Shown piece after piece: positions 56,869-64,000 of a stretch of DNA of 64,000 bases. Below the pieces are notes generated by a model. That model was not told the DNA's origin. It was given only the letters and a program-made list of their open reading frames with translations, and made no database searches. A program made the translations under genes and the position numbers. Positions within the stretch are counted from its first letter, which is position 1. Every line of letters begins with the position of its first letter. Source of the stretch: Catenulispora sp. GP43. Its GTDB lineage: Bacteria > Actinomycetota > Actinomycetes > Streptomycetales > Catenulisporaceae. The DNA is taken from contig NZ_JBGCCT010000009.1 of assembly GCF_041260665.1 (NCBI RefSeq), positions 186,001 to 250,000 of the forward strand. Direction: 5' to 3'.

Positions 56869-57963
56869 ATGGCACAGCTTCGCACCATCGACCTGACGAA
56901 GACCTTCGCCGACGCCGGCGGCGGCGTCACCGCGCTGGACGCGCTGAACCTGACGATCCAGGACGGAGAGTTCTTCGCGCTGCTGGGCCCCTCCGGCTGC
57001 GGGAAGACCACCCTGCTGCGGACCCTGGCCGGGCTGGAGACGCCGGACAGCGGCGCGGTGCACATCGGCGAGGCCGACGTGACCCGCACGCCGCCGGGCA
57101 AACGCGGGGTGGCCATGGTGTTCCAGGACTACGCGCTCTTCCCGCACATGACCGTCACGGAGAACATCGCCTATCCGCTGCGCGTCCGCGGCGTCCCGAA
57201 AGCCCGGCAACGCGAGGCCGTGCTGGCCGCCGCCTCCGAACTGGGCCTCACCGGCACCGAGACCACCGCCGGTCTGCTGGAGCGCCGACCGGGTGCTCTG
57301 TCCGGCGGACAGCAGCAGAGAGTGGCCCTGGCCCGCGCCACGGCGGCTGAGCCGTCCGTTTTTCTCTTTGACGAACCCTTGTCGAACCTTGATGCTCGTC
57401 TCAGGCTGGAGGCGCGGACGTTCCTCAAGCGACTGCAACGCGAGCTCGCCACCACCACGGTCTTCGTCACCCACGACCAGGCCGAGGCGCTGGCGCTCGC
57501 GGACCGCATCGCAGTCATGCAGTCCGGCCGTATCCGCCAACTCGGGACTCCTCGCGAGGTGTACCGCAGGCCGGCGAACACGTTTGTGGCTTCTTTCATC
57601 GGCTCCACGCCGATGAACCTGCTGGAGGGGGTTGTCCGTGACGGACGCGTTCTGGTCGCAGATTCCGAGATCGCGATGCCTGACGGGGCCGGGGAGCGCC
57701 TGGCCGAACGCACCGCGGTGGTCCTTGGCGCGCGCCCGGAGTACTTCCGCGTATCGGCGGATCCGCGCGACGGGGCGTTTCGGGGCACGGTAGAGGTCGC
57801 CGAGAACCTCGGCAGCTCGCTGCTGCTCACGCTGGACGTCGCCGGGACCGCGGTGCAGGTCGTGGTGGCCGAGGAGGACGAGCCGGAACCCCAAGCCACT
57901 GTGTGGGCGTTGCCCCGCAGAGACCGGACCCTGCTGTACGCGGATGGGGAGTTGGTGGGCTGA
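56869..57963 (+). CDS. Sugar ABC transporter ATP-binding protein (MalK/UgpC type)
   Basis: A 364-residue ATPase. Walker A is GPSGCGKTT, the Q-loop is VFQDYALFPHM, the signature is LSGGQQQRV, Walker B is VFLFDEPLSNLD, the H-loop is VTHDQ. The ~120-residue C-terminal OB/TOBE domain is typical of MalK. Many genomes encode this component only once for several importers, so having a dedicated copy in the cluster is a plus. Its stop overlaps the next gene by 1 nt (TGATG). Confidence 0.94.
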   Translation: MAQLRTIDLTKTFADAGGGVTALDALNLTIQDGEFFALLGPSGCGKTTLLRTLAGLETPDSGAVHIGEADVTRTPPGKRGVAMVFQDYALFPHMTVTENIAYPLRVRGVPKARQREAVLAAASELGLTGTETTAGLLERRPGALSGGQQQRVALARATAAEPSVFLFDEPLSNLDARLRLEARTFLKRLQRELATTTVFVTHDQAEALALADRIAVMQSGRIRQLGTPREVYRRPANTFVASFIGSTPMNLLEGVVRDGRVLVADSEIAMPDGAGERLAERTAVVLGARPEYFRVSADPRDGAFRGTVEVAENLGSSLLLTLDVAGTAVQVVVAEEDEPEPQATVWALPRRDRTLLYADGELVG

Positions 57964-59186
57964 TGCGGCTGGACGGCGTGTGGTGGCTGGAGGACCGGCT
58001 GCGGCAGCAGCTGCGGCCGGTCCCGTTCGAGGTGCCGCCGGGCGTCTCGCGGATCGGGGTCCGGCTGGACTACGACCGGTCCGCCGGCGCCGTCCTGGAT
58101 CTCGGCTGTGCCGGCCCGGAGGGCTTCCGCGGCTGGTCCGGCGGGGCGCGGCAGGAGTTCGCGGTCGGGGCCCGGCATTCGACGCCGGGCTATCTGGCCG
58201 GCGAGATCCTGCCCGGGGTGTGGCACGTGTGGCTGGGGCTGCACCGGGTCCCGCCGGAAGGCGTCCGGTACTCGCTGGAGATCACGTTCTCCGACAAGGC
58301 GGAGCAGGCCGACCGGCAGCTCGGCCACCACCATGTCAGGGCCCTGCAACGGCCGCCGGCCCGGGAACTGCCGGCCGTCGACGGCATGCACTGGTATGCC
58401 GGGGACCTGCACGCGCACACCGAGCACAGCGACGGCACGCTGACCATCGACGCGCTGGCCCGGCTCGCGGCCGAGACCGGTCTGGAGTTCCTGGCCGTCA
58501 CCGACCACAACACGATCAGCCATTACCCGTTCCTGGAGAAGGCTTCCGGGGCTGCCGGCGTCACGCTGATCCCGGGGCAGGAGGTCACGACCGATCTGGG
58601 CCACGCGAACGTGTGGGGCTCCGAGGAGTGGATCGACTTCCGGCGCCCGGCCTCGCAGTGGATGAAGCAGGCCGAGAAGGCCGGCGCGCTGTTCTCGGTG
58701 AACCATCCGCTGGCCGGGGACTGCGCGTGGCGGCACCAGCTGACCACGCAGCCCTCGATCGCGGAGATCTGGCACTGGTCCTGGTTCGACCGGACCTGGG
58801 GCTGGCCGCTGGCCTGGATGAAGCGGCATCCGGCGGCGATCATCCCGGTCGGCGGCAGCGACTTCCACGAGCCCGGCGGCACGCCGGCCTCGCTCGGCGC
58901 GCCGATCACCTGGGTGCTGGCCGAGGAGTGCTCGAGCCCCGCGATCCTGGCCGGCATCGCCGCGGGCCGCACCGCCCTGTCCGCCGACCGCACCGGACCG
59001 CTGGTGCTGCGCTGCGGCGACGAGATCACGACGCTGGACGCCGACGGCCTGATCCTGGTGCGCCCGGACGAGACCCGGGTCGTGGTGCGCGCCGACGCCT
59101 CGGGCCGGCAGTCGTTCCCGGCGCGGCAGTCGGGCATGTACCGGCTGGAGACCTGGCGCAACGAGGTGGTGGCATTGTGCGCGTGA
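57963..59186 (+). CDS. CehA/McbA-type PHP-domain metallohydrolase
   Basis: A 407-residue protein. The N-terminal ~135 residues are a beta-rich domain. The PHP domain follows, with metal ligands in YAGDLHAHTEHSDGTLTIDA, FLAVTDHNTISHYPFL, IPGQEVTTDLGHANVWG, SVNHPLAGDCAWRH and GGSDFHEPGG. The CehA/McbA group is best known for aryl-ester and carbamate hydrolysis and for phosphoesterases acting on phosphorylated sugars. In this cluster a phosphodiester- or phosphate-cleaving role on the imported substrate is possible, but it is inference. The next gene begins inside its last codons. Confidence 0.85.
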   Translation: MRLDGVWWLEDRLRQQLRPVPFEVPPGVSRIGVRLDYDRSAGAVLDLGCAGPEGFRGWSGGARQEFAVGARHSTPGYLAGEILPGVWHVWLGLHRVPPEGVRYSLEITFSDKAEQADRQLGHHHVRALQRPPARELPAVDGMHWYAGDLHAHTEHSDGTLTIDALARLAAETGLEFLAVTDHNTISHYPFLEKASGAAGVTLIPGQEVTTDLGHANVWGSEEWIDFRRPASQWMKQAEKAGALFSVNHPLAGDCAWRHQLTTQPSIAEIWHWSWFDRTWGWPLAWMKRHPAAIIPVGGSDFHEPGGTPASLGAPITWVLAEECSSPAILAGIAAGRTALSADRTGPLVLRCGDEITTLDADGLILVRPDETRVVVRADASGRQSFPARQSGMYRLETWRNEVVALCA

Positions 59187-60010
59187 CCGAAGCCGGGCCG
59201 CGGCCGCGGACCTGGCCGGTGAAGGTGGCGACCGCGCCGGTGAACTTCGGGATCTACTCCGCCGCCGACCCGGTCATCAGCGCGCGCGAGTACGCCCGAA
59301 TAGCGGCAGACTGCGGATACGAGGGCACCGATCTGGGACCGCACGGCTACCTGGACGAAGTCCTGGCCGGCCCCGACTCCGCCCCGGCGCTGGCCGGAGG
59401 CTGGCACGACCTGAGGTTCGGGCAGCACGAGGGCTTCGCGGACGACCTGTCAGCCCTCGAAGACACCGCACGGCTGCTGCGCGCCCGCAACCGGTACCCG
59501 GACATGAGCAGCTTCGCGCCGAAGCCGACGCTGGCCTGCCCGCCGTCCGGTCCGCTGGACGCCGCCGGCTGGGGCCTGCTGGTCCGGCAGGCTTACCGCG
59601 CCGCCTCCCGCTGCCGCGAGCACGGTCTGGAGCCGGTGTTCCACCACCACCTGGACACCAGCATCGAGACCCCGGACGACATCGACCGGCTGCTGGAGCT
59701 GACGGAGCTGGAGCTGTGCCTGGACACCGGGCACCTGCTGGCCGCCGGCGGCGATCCGCTGGCGACCCTGGCCCGGTGGGGGCATCGCGTGCGGCACGTC
59801 CACGTGAAGGACGCACTGGCCGACGGCACCTTCTGCCGCCTCGGCGAGGGGCGTCTGGACCTGGCGGCGTTCCTGGACGCGCTGCGGGCGCTGGCGTACG
59901 AGGGGTGGATCGTGGTCGAGCAGGACGTGCCGGACAGCGGGCAGGACCTGGGGCGGATCATCGGGGACATGCGGCACAACCGGGCGGTGCTGGCGGGGTT
60001 GGGGGTGTGA
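59177..60010 (+). CDS. Inosose dehydratase-like isomerase (IolE family)
   Basis: A 277-residue TIM-barrel of the AP-endonuclease-2-like family. The IolE-type signatures are EPVFHHHLDTSIETPDDIDR, LCLDTGHLLAAGGDPLATL, VRHVHVKDALADGTFCRLGE and YEGWIVVEQDVP, carrying the metal-binding Glu, Asp and His. IolE dehydrates scyllo-inosose to a diketo-inositol, which fits iolB in the same locus. The exact substrate could be a modified inosose. GTG 59177 is chosen because GAGGTG is 8 nt upstream. A second GTG at 59183 is possible. Confidence 0.85.
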   Translation: MRVTEAGPRPRTWPVKVATAPVNFGIYSAADPVISAREYARIAADCGYEGTDLGPHGYLDEVLAGPDSAPALAGGWHDLRFGQHEGFADDLSALEDTARLLRARNRYPDMSSFAPKPTLACPPSGPLDAAGWGLLVRQAYRAASRCREHGLEPVFHHHLDTSIETPDDIDRLLELTELELCLDTGHLLAAGGDPLATLARWGHRVRHVHVKDALADGTFCRLGEGRLDLAAFLDALRALAYEGWIVVEQDVPDSGQDLGRIIGDMRHNRAVLAGLGV

Positions 60011-60978
60011 TGGCGGACGACTCCGACACCCCGGCCGTCCGGGTCGCCGTCGTCGGCCTCGGACACGTGGCGCGGCACGTCCATCTGCCGCTGCTGGCGA
60101 AGCTGGACCGGCATTTCACCGTCACCGCCGTCTGCGACTCCCAGCCCGGCTACGCGGCCGACATCGCCCGACAGCTGCGCGTCCCGGGTTCCGGCGTCTT
60201 CGCCGACACCCGCAGCTTGTTCGGCTGCGGCGAGTTCGACGCGGTGCTGCTGCTGACCTCCGGCTCGCACGCGGCGCTGGCCGTCGAGGCGCTCAAGCGC
60301 GGCTATCCCGTCTTCTGCGAGAAGCCCCTCGCGCACTCCCTCGACGAGGCCGCCCTCGTCGCCTCGGCCGGCGACCGGCTGATGCTCGGCTACATGAAGC
60401 AGTACGACCCCGCCGTGACCGCGGCACTCGGTGCGCTCGACGCCTCGACGGTCCGGCACATCGATGTCAGCGTCCTGCATCCGCCCGAGCGCTTCCCGGC
60501 GACGGACTGGGCTCCGGTTCCCGCGCCGGCGCCGAAGCACACCGGGGCCCGCGCGCATTGGGAGTACCGCGCGGTGCTCGACAGCGCGTGCCACGACGTG
60601 GCGCTGATCCGGCTGCTGGCCGGGGTCGGCGAACTCGAGGTCGACACGGCCGCCTCCTGGGGCGCCCGGGACGGCGAGCCGGGCTCGCTGGAGTTCTCCG
60701 GCCCGCTCCCCCACGGCCGCTACACGGTCCGCTGGCACTTCCTGCCCGACTATCCCGAATACGAGGAACACGTCCGCGTGCACACCGAAGCCGGCACCCA
60801 CGACCTGTCCTTCACCAACCCCTACTTCTTCGGCGCCGACTCGGGTTTCGAGCGCGAACTGATGGCGTTCCACGAACTGGTCACCGCCGGCGCTCCGGCG
60901 CTGAGCGGGGCCGCGGAGGGCGCGGCGGACATCCGCACAGCGCTGAACGTGCTGCACGCCCTGGGCAAGACCGCATGA
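60010..60978 (+). CDS. Gfo/Idh/MocA-family oxidoreductase
   Basis: A 322-residue NAD(P)-dependent oxidoreductase. The Rossmann motif is VAVVGLGHVARHVHLPLLAK and the family EKP motif is FCEKPLAHSLDEAALVA. The C-terminal alpha/beta domain includes HWEYRAVLDSACHDVALIRL. Family members act as inositol 2-dehydrogenase or on other sugars. Within this cluster an inositol- or mannose-oxidising role is likely. The ATG overlaps the IolE-like stop (TGATG) and its own stop overlaps the mannosidase ATG (ATGA). Confidence 0.88.
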   Translation: MADDSDTPAVRVAVVGLGHVARHVHLPLLAKLDRHFTVTAVCDSQPGYAADIARQLRVPGSGVFADTRSLFGCGEFDAVLLLTSGSHAALAVEALKRGYPVFCEKPLAHSLDEAALVASAGDRLMLGYMKQYDPAVTAALGALDASTVRHIDVSVLHPPERFPATDWAPVPAPAPKHTGARAHWEYRAVLDSACHDVALIRLLAGVGELEVDTAASWGARDGEPGSLEFSGPLPHGRYTVRWHFLPDYPEYEEHVRVHTEAGTHDLSFTNPYFFGADSGFERELMAFHELVTAGAPALSGAAEGAADIRTALNVLHALGKTA

Positions 60979-63701
60979 ACGAGCTGGTCGTCGTCCCGCA
61001 CACGCACTGGGACCGCGAGTGGTACCAGCCCTTCCAGCGCTTCCGCCTCCGTCTGGTGACGGTCCTGGACCGGGTGCTGGCCCAGCTCGCCGCCGACCCG
61101 CGCGCCCGCTTCACCCTCGACGGCCAGACCGCCGCGATCGACGACTACCTGGAGATCCGCCCCGATCAGGAAGCGCTGGTGCTCGACCTGGCCGGCCGCG
61201 GGCAGCTGGCGCTGGGACCCTGGCGCGTGCTGGCGGACTCGTTCCTGTGCTCGGGCGAGAACCTGATCCGCAACCTGGAGATCGGATCGCGGCGTGCCGA
61301 CGAGCTCGGCGGCGCGATGCTCGTCGGGTACCTGCCGGACCAGTTCGGGCACGCGGCGCAGCTGCCCCAGATCTTGCGCCTGGCTGGGATCGGGCACGCG
61401 TGTGTGTGGCGCGGGGTCCCCGAAGCGGTGCACACGACGGAATTCTGGTGGGAGGCGCCGGACGGCACCGCGCTGCGCACCCGCTACCTCCCGGAGGGCG
61501 GGTACGGCGGCGCGGCCGGGGTCTTCGGCGAGCCCGACGCGGCGGTGGTGCGGCGGCGGGCCGAGGAGCATGTACGGGCGCTGCGACGCTGGCAGCCCGA
61601 CGGGCCGATGCTCGGCATGTACGGGACGGACCACTCGGCGCCGGTGGACGGTCTCGCCGATCTGGTCGAAGGCGCGTCCGGGGAGCCGCTCCGGGTCCGG
61701 CTCGACACCCTCGCAGGGTTCTTCGACGCCCTGGATCCCCCGGCCCCCGGTGCCGTCACCGTCCACGGCGAGCTCCGCTCCCACTCCCGGGCCAACATCC
61801 TGCCCGGCGTCCTGTCCTCCCGCGTCGGCCTCAAGCAGGCCCTGAGTCGCGCCGAGCGCCTCGTCGAGCGGTACGCCGAGCCGGTCGCCGCGCTCTACGG
61901 CACGCGCTCGGCGTACCAGCCCTTCCTGGATCTGGCCTGGCGGCGCCTGGTCGACTCCTCCTGCCACGACAGCGTCACCGGATGCGGCGTCGACGCCACC
62001 GCCGACCAGGTCGCCGCGCGCATCGCCGAGGCCGGCGATCTCGGGCACGGCGTCGTCGACCTCGTCCTGGGACCGATCGCGGAAACCGTTCCGGACGGCG
62101 GGCACCTGCTGTTCAACCCGTCCCCGCAGCGTCGCCGGGAGGTCGTGACCCTCGACCTGCCGGCCGGCCACGCCCCGCGCACCGCCTCGGGCAAAGTGGT
62201 CCCGCACCAGATCCTCGACACCGTCGAGGAGACCATCGCCGACGAGCTCGTCCCGGCCGCCGCCCTCGACCTCTTCCTGCGCAAGATCCACGGCCGCGAG
62301 CTCTATGGCCGCCAGATCGCCGCCTGGTACGTCGATCCCGGCACGGCGACGATCGGCTTCGAGCTGGCCCCGACCTCCCGGCTGGTCTTCGACGTCGCCG
62401 AGGTGCGCGCGGCTGCGGCGGGCGTGGCGGGCACGGCCGTCGAGGCGTGGCGGGTCGAGGTCCGGGTACGGCCGCGCGCCACGGTCGCCGCCCTCGTCGA
62501 GGTCGGCCCGCTCGCGCTCGCGGCGGTCACCGCGGTCGCCGCCGAGAGCCCGCCGGCCCCGGCGCTGAAGAACATAGCGGCCGGCCGCCGTGCCCTGTCC
62601 GATCTCGACAACGGCCTGATGCACGTCGCGCTGCGCTCCGACGGCCTCCTGGACATCCTCGCCGCCGACGGCTCGCACGCCGCGGGCCTCGGCGTGATCG
62701 TGGACGGCGGCGACCTCGGCGACGAGTACAACTACGCGCCGCCGGAACACGACCGGCTCGTGAGCTCGCCGGACGAGATCTGGAACCGGGTGCGCTGGAG
62801 CGGTCCTTTCACGGGGTCGCTGGAATCAGTGCGCTGGTTCAACTGGCCGACCCACGGCGTTCCGATGTCGGCGCCCGAGGCCGGGGTGAGCGGCATCCGC
62901 GCCGCGACCGTCCGCACCACCGAGGTCAGCACCCGCATCGAGCTGCGGCACGGCGAACCCTTCGTCCGGCTGGCCATCGCCTTCGACAACCAATGCGACG
63001 ACCACCGTGTCCGCCTGCACCTGCCGCTCCCCCGCCCGGCCACGCGCTCCCACGCGGAGGGCCAGTTCGCGGTCGTGGAACGGCCGCCGCACGCCGAGGG
63101 CGGCTTCGGCGAGCGGCCCGTGCCGACCTTCCCGGCGTACGGCTGGGTCGCGGCCGGTGGCCTGGCCGTGCTGCTGGACCACGTCAGCGAATACGAGCTC
63201 GTGGACGACGGCCGCACCCTGGCGCTCACCCTGCTGCGGTCGGTCGGCCTGCTCTCGCGCGACGACAACGCCTGGCGGGCGGAGCCGGCCGGCCCGCACC
63301 TGGCCACGCCCGGCGCGCAGTGCCGCGGGCCGCGCACGGTGGAGCTGGGCCTGTACCTCTACGCCGGGGAGTGGCACGAATCAGGGCTCCTCGACGCCGC
63401 CGAGCGCTATCGCCACCCGCTGACCACAGTCGCCGGCCGGAGCCCGGACCCCTGCGGCGTCCCGGTGGTCCCGGCCGGCGGCGTCGAGGTCGGCGGGCAC
63501 GGCGTGGTGCTGAGCAGCTGCCGTGACGTCGGCGGCGAGGGGCCCGAGCTGCGCCTGACGGCCCTCACTCCGGAACCCACCACGGCGACCGTCCGCACCG
63601 CGTACGCGGACACAGCCCACAGCATGGAAATGCGCCCCTGGCAGGTCGCTACGACCGTCGCCAGGGGCGCATCAGGGGATCGGGAGGAACGTTCGCCCTA
63701 G
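60975..63701 (+). CDS. Family GH38 alpha-mannosidase
   Basis: A 908-residue retaining alpha-mannosidase. The N-terminal zinc/active-site motif is VVPHTHWDREWYQPFQRF, the catalytic nucleophile Asp is in VGYLPDQFGHAAQLPQILRL, and MYGTDHSAPVDGL and SHSRANILPGVLSSRVGL are conserved GH38 blocks. After the ~300-residue catalytic domain come the middle three-helix domain and C-terminal beta domains. No signal peptide is present, so it acts in the cytoplasm on imported glycosides, which fits the cluster's lipoprotein-dependent importer. It is the last gene of the run and converges with the small gene at 63706. Confidence 0.93.
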   Translation: MNELVVVPHTHWDREWYQPFQRFRLRLVTVLDRVLAQLAADPRARFTLDGQTAAIDDYLEIRPDQEALVLDLAGRGQLALGPWRVLADSFLCSGENLIRNLEIGSRRADELGGAMLVGYLPDQFGHAAQLPQILRLAGIGHACVWRGVPEAVHTTEFWWEAPDGTALRTRYLPEGGYGGAAGVFGEPDAAVVRRRAEEHVRALRRWQPDGPMLGMYGTDHSAPVDGLADLVEGASGEPLRVRLDTLAGFFDALDPPAPGAVTVHGELRSHSRANILPGVLSSRVGLKQALSRAERLVERYAEPVAALYGTRSAYQPFLDLAWRRLVDSSCHDSVTGCGVDATADQVAARIAEAGDLGHGVVDLVLGPIAETVPDGGHLLFNPSPQRRREVVTLDLPAGHAPRTASGKVVPHQILDTVEETIADELVPAAALDLFLRKIHGRELYGRQIAAWYVDPGTATIGFELAPTSRLVFDVAEVRAAAAGVAGTAVEAWRVEVRVRPRATVAALVEVGPLALAAVTAVAAESPPAPALKNIAAGRRALSDLDNGLMHVALRSDGLLDILAADGSHAAGLGVIVDGGDLGDEYNYAPPEHDRLVSSPDEIWNRVRWSGPFTGSLESVRWFNWPTHGVPMSAPEAGVSGIRAATVRTTEVSTRIELRHGEPFVRLAIAFDNQCDDHRVRLHLPLPRPATRSHAEGQFAVVERPPHAEGGFGERPVPTFPAYGWVAAGGLAVLLDHVSEYELVDDGRTLALTLLRSVGLLSRDDNAWRAEPAGPHLATPGAQCRGPRTVELGLYLYAGEWHESGLLDAAERYRHPLTTVAGRSPDPCGVPVVPAGGVEVGGHGVVLSSCRDVGGEGPELRLTALTPEPTTATVRTAYADTAHSMEMRPWQVATTVARGASGDREERSP

Positions 63702-63705
63702 AGGA

Positions 63706-63888
63706 CTATCGGCTGGCCGCCCAGTGGCCGTTCGACTGCCGGTACTCGGGTTGTTTGCGGTACTTGCGGAACAGCTGTTCCTTGGAGTGGCGGATCGCGT
63801 GGGCGACACGGGTGTGGAAGTAGAGGAGCTTCCCCTGCCCGCGTGCACCGAGTCCGTGCTGCCCCTTGGCCGGGCTGTTCTTCGCCAT
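63706..63888 (-). CDS. Small basic protein of unknown function
   Basis: A 60-residue strongly basic protein, MAKNSPAKGQHGLGARGQGK with a helix LLYFHTRVAHAIRHSKEQLF and a Tyr/Arg-rich tail. I do not recognise it. GGAG is 10 nt before the ATG. The -10-like TAGCGT at 63942-63947 on the minus strand supports separate transcription. It ends 4 nt from the convergent mannosidase stop. A nucleic-acid-binding role is possible from charge alone. Confidence 0.6.
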   Translation of the reverse strand: MAKNSPAKGQHGLGARGQGKLLYFHTRVAHAIRHSKEQLFRKYRKQPEYRQSNGHWAASR

Positions 63889-64000
63889 GCGTTTTCAACT
63901 CCTTGCCTGCCGGAGCCGCAGGAGACGGCCTCCGTGACCTCACGCTAAGCCGGGGCACCACGCAGGGCCACCGGAGCGCGCGCCAGCAGGCCCGGCGGGC
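63889..64000. other. Right-edge region
   Basis: No supported gene in the last 112 nt. It holds the likely promoter of the gene at 63706 (TAGCGT at 63942-63947 on the minus strand). Confidence 0.4.

Noticed and set aside
1-64000. tRNA, rRNA, IS elements, prophage or integrative element
   Set aside because: I saw no tRNA-like cloverleafs with terminal CCA, no transposase or integrase genes and no phage genes in any frame examined. A tRNAscan search would be the decisive check.

Overview
The window is high-GC actinomycete chromosome. The evidence is dense G/C-ending codons, many GTG starts, an HrdB-type principal sigma factor with a Lys/Ala-rich N-terminal region, a ParC/ParE topoisomerase pair, a bacterial NO-synthase oxygenase domain and PaaABCDE. 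The order topoisomerase IV genes, small zinc-ribbon protein, hrdB resembles the conserved core of Streptomyces and relatives. A Catenulispora-like genus is my best guess, but it is an inference and not demonstrated. No rRNA, tRNA, CRISPR array, insertion sequence, prophage or biosynthetic megacluster is visible.

Layout. 1-2405 is the 3' part of topoisomerase IV subunit A, closed by a perfect hairpin terminator. 2500-8276 holds a SnoaL-like protein, a LysR regulator, two MacB/LolD-type ABC ATPases with no permease beside them, a sucrase/ferredoxin-like protein and a tyrosine phosphatase. 8384-13153 (minus) is parE followed 3 nt later by a large P-loop/WD-repeat protein. 13477-16343 holds a small zinc-ribbon protein, a toxin-antitoxin cassette whose toxin is broken, and hrdB. 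16682-21389 holds a FadR-type regulator, then an SPFH protein, an NAD-kinase-like protein and a two-gene ABC exporter. 21416-27696 holds small enzymes, the pseudouridine salvage pair psuG-psuK, an AidB-type acyl-CoA dehydrogenase and a YihY/BrkB membrane protein. 27911-33081 pairs a flavohaemoglobin-like protein with the paaABCDE phenylacetyl-CoA epoxidase operon, which has a palindromic operator. 33236-35896 holds a Tat-exported hydrolase, map and a GNAT acetyltransferase.

36125-36292 is a clear M-box (ykoK) magnesium riboswitch. It is followed by a 27-codon upstream ORF with a very strong ribosome-binding site and then by an Nramp-related transporter lacking the DPGN metal motif, so the unit is read as a magnesium importer. 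38375-46514 holds a Na+/H+ antiporter, cell-envelope proteins, a DUF5925-type AAA ATPase, a SigE-family sigma factor with a membrane partner, NO synthase and a DUF6295 protein. 46525-52037 holds a GMC oxidoreductase, a YidB-like protein, a divergent PRPP-synthetase paralogue, a dienelactone hydrolase, an RlmA-type methyltransferase and a small membrane protein.

52087-63701 is a catabolic island: iolB, divergent to a GntR regulator and a nearly gapless nine-gene run (regulator, lipoprotein, two permeases, ATPase, PHP hydrolase, IolE-like isomerase/dehydratase, Gfo/Idh/MocA oxidoreductase, GH38 alpha-mannosidase). The enzyme mix suggests import and breakdown of a mannosylated inositol compound, possibly derived from actinobacterial cell-envelope phosphatidylinositol mannosides. 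That substrate is an inference.

A recurring feature is a TANNNT hexamer 6-8 nt upstream of an ATG or GTG that lacks a Shine-Dalgarno sequence (seven cases), suggesting that many genes here are read from leaderless transcripts.
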